A model generated the notes under the pieces. That model was not told where the DNA came from, did no database searches, and saw only the letters and a program-made list of their open reading frames with translations. A stretch of 6,231 nucleotides of DNA, from positions 1 through 6,231 of the forward strand of contig JAEDHZ010000095.1 in NCBI GenBank assembly GCA_016292705.1, read 5' to 3'. The position numbers and the translations under genes were made by a program. Origin of the DNA: Clostridiaceae bacterium (GTDB taxonomy: Bacteria > Bacillota > Clostridia > Oscillospirales > Acutalibacteraceae). This document shows positions 1 to 6,048 of the stretch, piece after piece (positions within the stretch are counted from its first letter, which is position 1; the number at the start of each line of letters is the position of its first letter).

Positions 1-1178
1 AGATTGATAACGAGTTCCAAAAGAAAATCCCTGACTTTAACATTTTCAATCATCGGGTCAATTTTTGAGCTGACCAGAAGCAACCGACCGAGCGACTTGA
101 ATGTCAGACCGTTGATTACCTTTCCAAGTATCTTCAGAACAGGCTTGAGGGCATCTACTGTCTTTTCATCCATACTGAAACCCTTTGCAAGCTGCTTAAA
201 ATGCTCAATATCGTTTTCCATTGAACAAAAAATATCTTTGATCATAAAAAGGAAATGCTCTCTCATATATTCCTGAGCTGTTTTTCCTTTGAAATCCCCA
301 TTGAAATTGTTGAGGTTGAAGGTCTTAACATCTATTCCGTCATCGGTAACGGTCATCTTTCTGAAAGGCGCAGGATAAGCAGCAATTGAACCGGTGTTGA
401 TGTGATAAAGACGGTTTTTGCGTGCAGTGTCAATGAAAGAAACTGACTGCATGTGGGTGTGTCCGGTGAAGCAGAACTGAATTCCGAGGTCGGCAAAAAG
501 CGGTGCATTAACCTCATAGCCGCCAAGCATATCCCTATGTGAAAACAGAGGATAAATAACGCCCGGCGGAAGCATCGGATGGTGAGTAACAGCGATTACC
601 CTTTCCCCCGCTTCCTTTGCTTCTTTTGCCTGCTTCTTAATCCATTCAATAAGAGTGTCATCATAGCCGCAGAAAGCCATTCCGTCACCGTCATCATTCA
701 GCATGAGCAAACGCCATTCGTCGTTCATTTTTACTGCATAAGAGTATGAGGGAACATGCTCAGCAATTGCCTCGTTCCATCCAAAGTCCTTGTAATGTTC
801 ACGCAGTTGCGCACGGGTATACTCTTCAAGTTTAAATTCCCCTATTTCGCTATACCCGCGGGCATTATTATCAAAATCATGCGTTGCAAAAGTCACAAAA
901 ACTCTCTTGCCGGCATTTTTTAGCTTTTCAAGCTTTTTCAGAAGCAGATCATGGCTGATTTTTTCTCCGTCATAGGTAAGGTCACCTGAAATAATTATAA
1001 TATCGTTGTCCTTATCGGCGGCAAGCTCTTCAAATGCAGCATCGATTATTGCGCCGGATTCAGCAACGCACTTCTGATCCATATCGCAACGAAGATCAAA
1101 GTACTTTCCGTATGATCCGATTTCCTCATTTGCATAATAATGCAAATCCGTAATCTGATAAAAACTAAACTTTTTCAT
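1..1178 (-). CDS. Calcineurin-like metallophosphoesterase, 3'-partial, last visible gene of the iol operon
   Basis: The reading frame is open from an ATG at 1178 to the left edge: 392 codons with no stop, so the C-terminus is missing. Seen: the order of metallophosphoesterase metal motifs, D11-L-H13 (ITDLHYYA), G65-D66 (SGDLTYDGE), T99-H100-D101, T198-H199-H200-P and G239-H240-T-H242. These support a dinuclear-metal hydrolase cleaving a phosphomono- or diester. The third motif is ATHDFDNN instead of the usual GNHD/E, so the normal Asn ligand is replaced by Thr. The catalytic fold starts within ten residues of the N-terminus and there is no signal peptide or membrane segment, so a cytoplasmic enzyme is likely. 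About 100 residues after the core look helical and are unassigned. The start is supported by AAGGAG at 1187-1192, 8 nt upstream. The gene begins 25 nt after iolE with no terminator between, so co-transcription is likely. The family is secure; the substrate is unknown. An inositol phosphate or glycerophosphoinositol is only a guess from position. Confidence 0.88.
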   Translation of the reverse strand, partial: MKKFSFYQITDLHYYANEEIGSYGKYFDLRCDMDQKCVAESGAIIDAAFEELAADKDNDIIIISGDLTYDGEKISHDLLLKKLEKLKNAGKRVFVTFATHDFDNNARGYSEIGEFKLEEYTRAQLREHYKDFGWNEAIAEHVPSYSYAVKMNDEWRLLMLNDDGDGMAFCGYDDTLIEWIKKQAKEAKEAGERVIAVTHHPMLPPGVIYPLFSHRDMLGGYEVNAPLFADLGIQFCFTGHTHMQSVSFIDTARKNRLYHINTGSIAAYPAPFRKMTVTDDGIDVKTFNLNNFNGDFKGKTAQEYMREHFLFMIKDIFCSMENDIEHFKQLAKGFSMDEKTVDALKPVLKILGKVINGLTFKSLGRLLLVSSKIDPMIENVKVRDFLLELVIN

Positions 1179-1203
1179 CAACGACACTCCTTATCACGGA
1201 AAA

Positions 1204-2097
1204 TCAGAGTCCGGTTTTCTCTCTAATATAGTTTCTTGCAAGTACGGCATACTCAAACGGGTTTGCCTTTGCGGGATCCTGCTCCGCCTCAACAACTACC
1301 CAGCCTTCATAGTCGGCTTCAGCAAGAATATCAAAAATCGGAGTGAAATCAAAATCTCCGTCACCGGGAACGGTAAACGAACCGGCACGAACACAGTCAA
1401 GGAAGCTGTATCCTTTGATTTTTGCCTCGTCAATAACACTTTGGCGAATGCTCTTGAGATGAACATGCTTGACACGATGAACATACTTTTTAAGAACCGC
1501 AACGGCATCCTCACCGCTGAAAGAAAGGTGTCCGGTATCGAAAAGTAGATATACCAAATCAGGATCGGTAAGCTCCATCAGCTTGTCAATTTCCTCTGTT
1601 GTCTGAACTCCCGTTCCCATGTGATGATGAACGGTAAAATACATTCCCTTTTCCTTTGCAAGCCTACCCATTTCATTAAAGCCCTTTGCAACAAGTGCCC
1701 ACTGTTCATCGGTATAAACCGGCTTTTCGCCAAAAATTGAAACAGGCTTGCCCTGAATACTGTTACCCTGCTCGGAAGCACCGATTACCTTTGCGCCGAG
1801 AGCGTGAAGAAAATCTCTGTGTTTGATAAACGCTTCGATAGTTGCGTCATAACCCTCTGAAAGCAGAAGTGAGGAAAACCATGCGTTGCAGATTCTCATT
1901 CCTCTGACATCAAGCTTATGTTTGAGGGTTTCAACATCCTTCGGATATTTGTTGCCGATTTCGCTTCCGGTGAATCCGGCAAGAGCCATTTCACTTACAC
2001 ACTGTTCAAAGGTGTTTTCCGCACCGAGATCAGGAAGGTCATCATTTGTCCAGGCAATTGGGGCAATGGCAAGCTGAACTTTTTCTTTATTAAGCAT
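1204..2097 (-). CDS. iolE: Inosose dehydratase (2-keto-myo-inositol dehydratase), IolE
   Basis: This 297-residue protein matches the usual IolE length. It belongs to the xylose-isomerase/AP-endonuclease-2 type TIM barrels and should remove water from 2-keto-myo-inositol to give 3D-(3,5/4)-trihydroxycyclohexane-1,2-dione (EC 4.2.1.44), the second step of inositol breakdown, in the cytoplasm. Seen: GFTGSEIGNKYP (41-52), GASEQGNSIQGKP (106-118), VHHHMGTGVQT (156-166), LFDTGHLSFSGED (185-197), RVKHVHLKSIR (208-218), VPGDGDFDF (243-251) and WVVVEAEQDP (266-275). The acidic and His residues in these strands (such as E109, D187, H190, H213, E270) are where the family binds its metal and substrate; exact ligand assignment is from family knowledge. 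The ATG at 2097 is preferred over an in-frame codon at 2139 because AAGGAG lies 8 nt before it, and the longer form would overlap the end of iolD and add a 14-residue tail of no family character. It follows iolD by 19 nt and precedes the phosphoesterase gene by 25 nt. Confidence 0.95.
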   Translation of the reverse strand: MLNKEKVQLAIAPIAWTNDDLPDLGAENTFEQCVSEMALAGFTGSEIGNKYPKDVETLKHKLDVRGMRICNAWFSSLLLSEGYDATIEAFIKHRDFLHALGAKVIGASEQGNSIQGKPVSIFGEKPVYTDEQWALVAKGFNEMGRLAKEKGMYFTVHHHMGTGVQTTEEIDKLMELTDPDLVYLLFDTGHLSFSGEDAVAVLKKYVHRVKHVHLKSIRQSVIDEAKIKGYSFLDCVRAGSFTVPGDGDFDFTPIFDILAEADYEGWVVVEAEQDPAKANPFEYAVLARNYIREKTGL

Positions 2098-2105
2098 TTT
2101 TATTT

Positions 2106-2111
2106 CTCCTT
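2106..2111 (-). promoter_or_regulatory. Ribosome binding site of iolE (decides the start)
   Basis: AAGGAG on the minus strand lies 8 nt before the ATG at 2097 and just after the iolD stop, where TGA is followed at once by an in-frame TAA. It supports the shorter IolE start and leaves iolD and iolE non-overlapping. Confidence 0.8.
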
Positions 2112-2116
2112 TTTTA

Positions 2117-3958
2117 TCAATAGAGTCTTGCTTTTGCAATGTTTTCTTTCATATCTTCAAAGGCTTTCTGAACGGTTTCACTTGTTGAAACCTCAGCAAC
2201 GCCCACTCTCCACCAAGAATCATAACCATCGGACATTGACTTATGAGCAACCTTGATATCGAAAAGGCAGGGAACAGTCTGCTTTTCGGAATCCTCCAAA
2301 GCTGCATACAATTCTTCCTCATTCGTCACACGGTATGCCTTGCAGCCATAGCCCTCGGCAATTTTTGCATAATCGGTAACGATAACCTCACCGTCAAGAC
2401 CTGTGTCCGTTCTCATAGTGAAACGGGTTCCAAAGGTGTCGGTGCCTTGATTGTTCTGCAGATTTTCTATGCAGCCCCAACCACTGTTATCGAAGAGCAT
2501 AACATTGATTTTTGCCCTTTCCTGAACGGCAGTATAAAGCTCGCTGTGGAGCATGAGGAACGAGCCGTCGCCGACCATTGTATATACTTCCTTATCCGGG
2601 CAGGCAAGCTTTGCGCCGAGCGCTCCGCAAATCTCATATCCCATGCAGGAAAAGCCGTACTCAACATGATATGTATACTCGCTCTTTGACTTCCAAAGCC
2701 TCTGCATACAACCGGGAAGCGAACCGGATGACGCAAGAACAACCGAATCGTCAGCAATAACTTCATTAATTATTCCGAGCGCACGAGTCTGCGAAAAACC
2801 GTTTTCAAGCTTGACACCGAAGCTGCGATCAATTTCCCTGAAAAACTCTGACTGCGCATTTTTGTATTCATCGCTCCAAGAGGATTTATAGCTGTCAAGC
2901 TTTCCTGAAATCCTGTCGAGTGATTCCTTTGCGTCACCGATAACGGCAACACTATCCATTTTAAAGGCATCAAAAGCGCAGACATTGATTGAAAGCATTT
3001 TGACATCCGGATTCTGAAAGCCCCATTTTGAGCAGGTTGTGAAGTCGGTAAGTCTTGTTCCGACGGCAATTACAAGGTCTGTCTGCTTTGCGATTGCGTT
3101 AGCAGCACCTGTTCCTGTAACACCGACACCGCCCATGTTGAGTGGGTGATTCCACGGAATCTGACCCTTTCCGGCCTGCGTTTCACCAATGGGAATATTA
3201 TATTTTTCCGCAAATGCGAGTGCTGATTTATAGCTATCACTGTAGGTTACGCCTCCGCCGACAATCATCATCGGCTTTTTTGCGTTTCTTATCATTTCAA
3301 CAGCAGCATCCGTTTCGCGCTCTGACGGTATTCTTCTGTCCATATACCAGACACGCTTTTTGAGGAAGTGCTCAGGATAGTCAAAGGCTTCGGCTTCAAC
3401 ATCCTGCGGCATTGCAATGCAGACAGCACCGGTATCCGCCGGATCGGTAAGGACACGCATTGCATTGATGCAAGCGGTCATGAGCTGTTCCGGGCGTTCA
3501 ATTCTGTCAAAGTATTTGCAGACAGGTCTGAAGGCATCGTTTGAAGTAATACCGATTGAATATGGCTGTTCAATCTGTTGCAAAACCGGATCGGGCTGAC
3601 GGCAGGCAAAGGTATCGCCGGGGAGAACAAGCAAGGGAATTCTGTTTGCTGTTGCCGTTCCGCAGGCAGTGACCATGTTGAGGGCGCCCGGCCCGATTGA
3701 AGAGGTGCAGGCAATAATTTCCCGCCTCTTTTTCTGCTTCGCAAAGGCAATTGCTGCATGAGCCATGCCCTGCTCGTTATGTCCCTGATAATATGTGAGG
3801 GAATGGCCGCCCTGTTCAAGAGCCTGACCTATTCCGACAACACAACCGTGACCGAAAATGCCAAAGATTCCGTTTACGAACTTTGTTTCCTTTCCGTCAA
3901 AGTTAACATACTGATTGTCAAGAAATTTTACGAGAGCTTGCGCCATTGTCAGTTTCAT
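2117..3958 (-). CDS. iolD: 3D-(3,5/4)-trihydroxycyclohexane-1,2-dione acylhydrolase (ThDP-dependent), IolD
   Basis: This 613-residue, complete thiamine-diphosphate enzyme opens the ring of trihydroxycyclohexane-1,2-dione by hydrolysis to 5-deoxy-D-glucuronate (EC 3.7.1.22), the only C-C ring cleavage of the pathway. Seen: an N-terminal ThDP domain with the activating glutamate in GHNEQGMAHAA (E62) and TSSIGPGALNMVTACGTA (85-102); a central domain from about 213 to 340 containing MIVGGGVTYSDS; and a C-terminal ThDP domain with the cofactor motif opening at GDGSF (463-467) and closing at N491 in LFDNSGWGC. The tail motif SMSDGYDSWWRVGVAEVS (574-591) is characteristic of IolD rather than acetolactate synthase, the main alternative in this superfamily. 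The length is slightly below the roughly 637 residues of the Bacillus subtilis enzyme. The ATG at 3958 lies 3 nt after the iolB stop, and its Shine-Dalgarno sequence (AAGGGG at 3967-3972) is inside the last codons of iolB, so translation is probably coupled. Two adjacent stop codons (TGA, TAA) end the gene. Confidence 0.96.
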   Translation of the reverse strand: MKLTMAQALVKFLDNQYVNFDGKETKFVNGIFGIFGHGCVVGIGQALEQGGHSLTYYQGHNEQGMAHAAIAFAKQKKRREIIACTSSIGPGALNMVTACGTATANRIPLLVLPGDTFACRQPDPVLQQIEQPYSIGITSNDAFRPVCKYFDRIERPEQLMTACINAMRVLTDPADTGAVCIAMPQDVEAEAFDYPEHFLKKRVWYMDRRIPSERETDAAVEMIRNAKKPMMIVGGGVTYSDSYKSALAFAEKYNIPIGETQAGKGQIPWNHPLNMGGVGVTGTGAANAIAKQTDLVIAVGTRLTDFTTCSKWGFQNPDVKMLSINVCAFDAFKMDSVAVIGDAKESLDRISGKLDSYKSSWSDEYKNAQSEFFREIDRSFGVKLENGFSQTRALGIINEVIADDSVVLASSGSLPGCMQRLWKSKSEYTYHVEYGFSCMGYEICGALGAKLACPDKEVYTMVGDGSFLMLHSELYTAVQERAKINVMLFDNSGWGCIENLQNNQGTDTFGTRFTMRTDTGLDGEVIVTDYAKIAEGYGCKAYRVTNEEELYAALEDSEKQTVPCLFDIKVAHKSMSDGYDSWWRVGVAEVSTSETVQKAFEDMKENIAKARLY

Positions 3959-3961
3959 AGA

Positions 3962-4765
3962 TTATTCCCCTTTCTCCGGCGGCCACATTATCTTTTCGTT
4001 TTCCGGATCTGTGACCCAGCGGTGTTCCGGAATGAAATAAGGCGTTATATAGGGATTGCCGTCAAGGTGACGGATAACCCAAAGATACCACATTGCGTAG
4101 CCGGGAGCAGTGGTCTGCGGATGAGTTTCCTCGTTGACGATGAAAACGGTTGAGTTGTTATGGGTCTTATAAACCGTTTCATCCAACTCTGCAAATCCAT
4201 ATCCGTTTTCGGGATTGAATTTATAGTAGTAGATTTCCGGCTGAGGATGATTATGGGGCGGATAACTGCTCCATTTTCCCGGGAAACCAATGACTTCGCC
4301 GAGGACAAGGTTTGAGTAAGGCGCATTTGAATAATCGAAAACCGTTCTGACTATTCTTGTTGAAGCCTCACGCATTGTGCCCTTTCCCCTGTTTTCGCTT
4401 GCACATTCCTCAGGAGTATAAAGCTTTGAGGGGAAAGACTTTTCATTGTCCGTTCTGTGAACGCACCACTCACTTTCACCAAGAGCGGTGATTGTTACAT
4501 TGACATCATTTGAAACATGAAGAACCCATGGCTCATAATCAAAGCAGTTTTCCCGTTCAATAACTACTTCTTTATCGTCATAAGAAAGCTTTGCTTTTCC
4601 TTTAACAAGCAGATATGCACGCTCAAGGTGCTGACTTTCGGAAAAGACATCGCCCTCATTCATTCGGAGAATACCAAAATCCATGAGTGACTTTTGCTCC
4701 TCATTATCCATTGTTGAAATCGCAGTATAGCCGTATGGAAATTCCTTTGGACCTCTGATATGCAT
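3962..4765 (-). CDS. iolB: 5-deoxy-glucuronate isomerase (cupin), IolB-type
   Basis: This 267-residue bicupin of the KduI/IolB family is predicted to convert 5-deoxy-D-glucuronate, the product of IolD, to 2-deoxy-5-keto-D-gluconate (EC 5.3.1.30). Seen: KWSSYPPHNHPQPEIYYYKF (164-183), which supplies the cupin metal ligands H171, H173 and E178, and NEETHPQTTAPGYAMWYLW (211-229), which supplies H215. The N-terminal half (about 20-105) is the second, metal-free cupin domain. It is clearly unlike the Bacillus subtilis protein around the ligands: the stretch of about ten residues that I recall there between the HxH and the Glu is absent, so it looks like a separate clostridial branch. The family call is firm, and placement directly before iolD supports the function. 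The ATG at 4765 was chosen over in-frame GTG (4774) and TTG (4777) codons because the AAAGG at 4779-4783 is too close to those two. Its 13-nt distance from the ATG is long, so initiation may be weak. Confidence 0.9.
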   Translation of the reverse strand: MHIRGPKEFPYGYTAISTMDNEEQKSLMDFGILRMNEGDVFSESQHLERAYLLVKGKAKLSYDDKEVVIERENCFDYEPWVLHVSNDVNVTITALGESEWCVHRTDNEKSFPSKLYTPEECASENRGKGTMREASTRIVRTVFDYSNAPYSNLVLGEVIGFPGKWSSYPPHNHPQPEIYYYKFNPENGYGFAELDETVYKTHNNSTVFIVNEETHPQTTAPGYAMWYLWVIRHLDGNPYITPYFIPEHRWVTDPENEKIMWPPEKGE

Positions 4766-4778
4766 AATTGACACCAAA

Positions 4779-4783
4779 CCTTT
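4779..4783 (-). promoter_or_regulatory. Weak, distant ribosome binding site of iolB
   Basis: AAAGG on the minus strand is 13 nt from the ATG at 4765, longer than the 8 nt seen for the other four starts in the window. It is 4 nt from an in-frame GTG and 1 nt from a TTG, both too close. Aligned to the 5' part of AAAGGAGG, the spacing to the ATG becomes about 10 nt, which is tolerable. It is the least convincing initiation site in this operon. Confidence 0.45.
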
Positions 4784-4808
4784 CAGGATGCAAAATATCG
4801 AAAATACT

Positions 4809-4827
4809 GCGCTAAGCTATTAAGCGC
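4809..4827 (-). other. Small hairpin in the iolG-iolB gap
   Basis: An inverted repeat with arms GCGCT and AGCGC, extended by two A-T pairs after a one-base bulge, lies 43 nt before the iolB start. On the minus strand it is followed within two bases by TATTTT, so it could add to the larger hairpin upstream. The T-run is short and interrupted, so I do not call it a terminator. No function is shown. Confidence 0.35.
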
Positions 4828-4840
4828 AAAACCAAACGAA

Positions 4841-4867
4841 CGGGACTGCAATAATGCTACAGTCCCG
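4841..4867 (-). other. GC-rich hairpin just after iolG, possible attenuator or processing site
   Basis: A perfect 8-bp inverted repeat (CGGGACTG and CAGTCCCG) with an 11-nt loop begins 15 nt after the iolG stop. On the minus strand it is followed by the mixed sequence TTCGTTTGGTTTT, which is T-rich but not a clean T-tract. It may therefore be a leaky terminator, a 3'-end stabiliser of an iolG message, or a cleavage point that makes iolG more abundant than iolBDE. The gap from 4766 to 4881 holds this hairpin, a smaller one and the iolB ribosome site, and no gene. Confidence 0.55.
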
Positions 4868-4881
4868 ATAAAAATTTCAAA

Positions 4882-5895
4882 TCAGACTATTTCAGAAAGC
4901 TTAACGGGTCTGCCTTCCTTAACAGACTTCTTTGCTGCAAGAGCGATAAGAATTGCAGCAAGTCCGTCCTCACCGGTTGTCGGTGTGGGCTTGTCATTCT
5001 GAACAGCATCAACAAACTGAATCATTTCGTCACGGAACGACTGCATGTATCTTTCAAGGAAGAAGTAGAGCGGCTTATCGGTCATTACACCGTCAGCAGT
5101 CATCAATGTTACATTGGTCGGAGTATCGTTTGCAGCAACGGCAGCTCCAAGGGAACCGAAAGCTTCAACTCTCTGATCATAGCCATAGGCAGCACGGCGT
5201 GAATTGTCGATAACACCGATTGCGCCGTTTTTGAACTTGAGGGAAACAATTGCAGTATCAACATCACCGGCTTCGCCGATAGCAGGATCAACAAGGCAGG
5301 TGGCATTTACATATACTTCCTCAACCTCGCTGCCTGCAATAAAGCATGCCATATCAAAATCATGAATCGTCATATCAAGGAATATTCCGCCCGAAACAGC
5401 GGCATATTCTGCTGACGGAGGTTCAGGATCACGGGAAGTGATTTTGACAAGTTCAAGCTTACCGATTTTTCCATCATTGATAAGCTCACGGATATGAGCA
5501 AAGTTATGGTCAAAACGGCGGTTGAAACCAACCTGAAGCTTTACACCTGCCTTTTTGACAGCATCAATTACAGAAAGAACCTTTTCCGGAGTGAGATCAA
5601 CGGGCTTCTCGCAGAAAATGTGCTTCCCGGCCTCTGCAGCTTCAATGGAAATGTCTGCATGCGTGTCGGTTGATGAGCAGACAAGGACAGCGTCAATATC
5701 CGGGTCTGCAAGCATTTCCTTATAGCTGTCATATATCTTTTCAATCCCGTATTCGGCAGCAAGAGCAGGAAGAGCGTCCTTATAGACATCTGTAATTCCG
5801 AGAACCTTTGCACCGGGTACATTATATGTGATTGACTTCATGTGAACCTTGCCGATTCTTCCGGCACCGATAATGCCGATATTCAACTGTTTCAT
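4882..5895 (-). CDS. iolG: myo-Inositol 2-dehydrogenase (NAD-dependent), IolG
   Basis: This 337-residue Gfo/Idh/MocA oxidoreductase should catalyse the first committed step, NAD-linked oxidation of myo-inositol to 2-keto-myo-inositol (EC 1.1.1.18), in the cytoplasm. Seen: an N-terminal Rossmann fold with GIIGAGRIG (7-15) and, at the end of the second strand, D36-V37, the pair that favours NAD over NADP in the Bacillus subtilis enzyme. The family signature CEKP gives K97, and GGIFLDMTIHDFDM (169-182) gives D174 and H178, matching the Lys-Asp-His catalytic set. The C-terminal half is the substrate and oligomerisation domain. The length is normal. The ATG at 5895 is chosen because GGAGGA sits 8 nt upstream and the fold begins immediately after it; an extension to 5952 would add 19 residues and start almost at the predicted transcription start. 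It is the first gene of the operon. A related inositol or sugar dehydrogenase with a different preferred isomer, such as scyllo-inositol, cannot be excluded from sequence alone, but the iolBDE context favours myo-inositol. Confidence 0.93.
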   Translation of the reverse strand: MKQLNIGIIGAGRIGKVHMKSITYNVPGAKVLGITDVYKDALPALAAEYGIEKIYDSYKEMLADPDIDAVLVCSSTDTHADISIEAAEAGKHIFCEKPVDLTPEKVLSVIDAVKKAGVKLQVGFNRRFDHNFAHIRELINDGKIGKLELVKITSRDPEPPSAEYAAVSGGIFLDMTIHDFDMACFIAGSEVEEVYVNATCLVDPAIGEAGDVDTAIVSLKFKNGAIGVIDNSRRAAYGYDQRVEAFGSLGAAVAANDTPTNVTLMTADGVMTDKPLYFFLERYMQSFRDEMIQFVDAVQNDKPTPTTGEDGLAAILIALAAKKSVKEGRPVKLSEIV

Positions 5896-5903
5896 ATTGT
5901 AAT

Positions 5904-5909
5904 TCCTCC
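5904..5909 (-). promoter_or_regulatory. Strong ribosome binding site of iolG (decides the start)
   Basis: GGAGGA on the minus strand is 8 nt before the ATG at 5895. It is the strongest Shine-Dalgarno match in the window and fixes the iolG start against the in-frame upstream codons at 5931 (ATG) and 5952 (TTG), neither of which has one. Confidence 0.85.
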
Positions 5910-5910
5910 G

Positions 5911-5949
5911 TTTAGCTAAAGTTAACAGCATAAGCGTTAATCCATGCTG
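5911..5949. promoter_or_regulatory. Cluster of inverted repeats in the iolG leader, candidate operator
   Basis: Three symmetric elements fall between the predicted transcription start and the iolG ribosome site: the perfect palindrome TTTAGCTAAA (5911-5920), TTAAC/GTTAA arms (5922-5926 and 5936-5940) and CAGCAT/ATGCTG arms (5926-5931 and 5944-5949). The last two pairs interleave, so as RNA they could not easily form together, which fits a protein-binding DNA site better. The central TAAGCGTTAA fits the WAANCGNTNW core used by CcpA and other LacI-family proteins but lacks the outer TG and CA of a catabolite repression site. Binding by an inositol regulator is an inference from position. Confidence 0.35.
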
Positions 5950-5960
5950 CAATATTTTGA

Positions 5961-5990
5961 ATTATATCACAAAAAAGCGGACAGTTTCAA
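5961..5990 (-). promoter_or_regulatory. Sigma-A type promoter of the iol operon
   Basis: On the minus strand, TTGAAA (5985-5990, 5 of 6 to TTGACA) and TATAAT (5961-5966, 6 of 6) are separated by 18 bp. A TGA directly before the -10 box gives the extended TGN element. Transcription should start near 5954, giving a leader of about 60 nt before iolG. The -35 box lies within the stem-loop of the terminator of the upstream gene. Confidence 0.8.
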
Positions 5991-6004
5991 GAAAAACTGT
6001 CCGC
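5971..6004 (-). terminator. Rho-independent terminator of the upstream gene
   Basis: A perfect 11-bp stem, GCGGACAGTTT with AAACTGTCCGC and a 6-nt loop (5977-6004), is followed on the minus strand by six T residues (5971-5976). It lies 44 nt after the stop of the partial gene at the right edge and should separate that gene from the iol operon. In the plus direction there is no T-run, so it acts one way. Confidence 0.9.
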
Positions 6005-6048
6005 CGGCTGATATAAATTTTTTCTGAATTTTTGTGCAAATAGTCAAA

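Noticed and set aside
4..276. Plus-strand open frame of 90 codons at the left edge
   Set aside because: It is antisense to the phosphoesterase frame, which has clear family motifs and continues open through this stretch; no ribosome site or family resemblance.
2243..2689. Plus-strand open frame of 148 codons
   Set aside because: It lies wholly antisense to the conserved C-terminal ThDP domain of IolD; no ribosome site and no recognisable domain.
2117..3958. IolD as acetolactate synthase or another ThDP enzyme
   Set aside because: The tail motif SMSDGYDSWWRVG, the length and the position between iolB and iolE all point to IolD.
3758..4153. Plus-strand open frame of 131 codons across the iolD-iolB junction
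   Set aside because: It is antisense to two well supported genes and has no motif of its own; a by-product of codon bias on the other strand.
4801..4831. Possible internal promoter before iolB: TTGCGC, 17 bp, TATTTT on the minus strand
   Set aside because: Matches are only 3 of 6 and 4 of 6 to consensus and the spacer holds a hairpin; too weak to call.
5930..5941. Catabolite repression (cre) site in the iolG leader
   Set aside because: The core fits WAANCGNTNW but the conserved outer TG and CA are missing on both strands, so it is mentioned only as part of a candidate operator.
5896..5952. N-terminal extension of iolG by 19 codons
   Set aside because: The extension would begin almost at the predicted transcription start, lacks a ribosome site, and the Rossmann fold starts right after the ATG at 5895.
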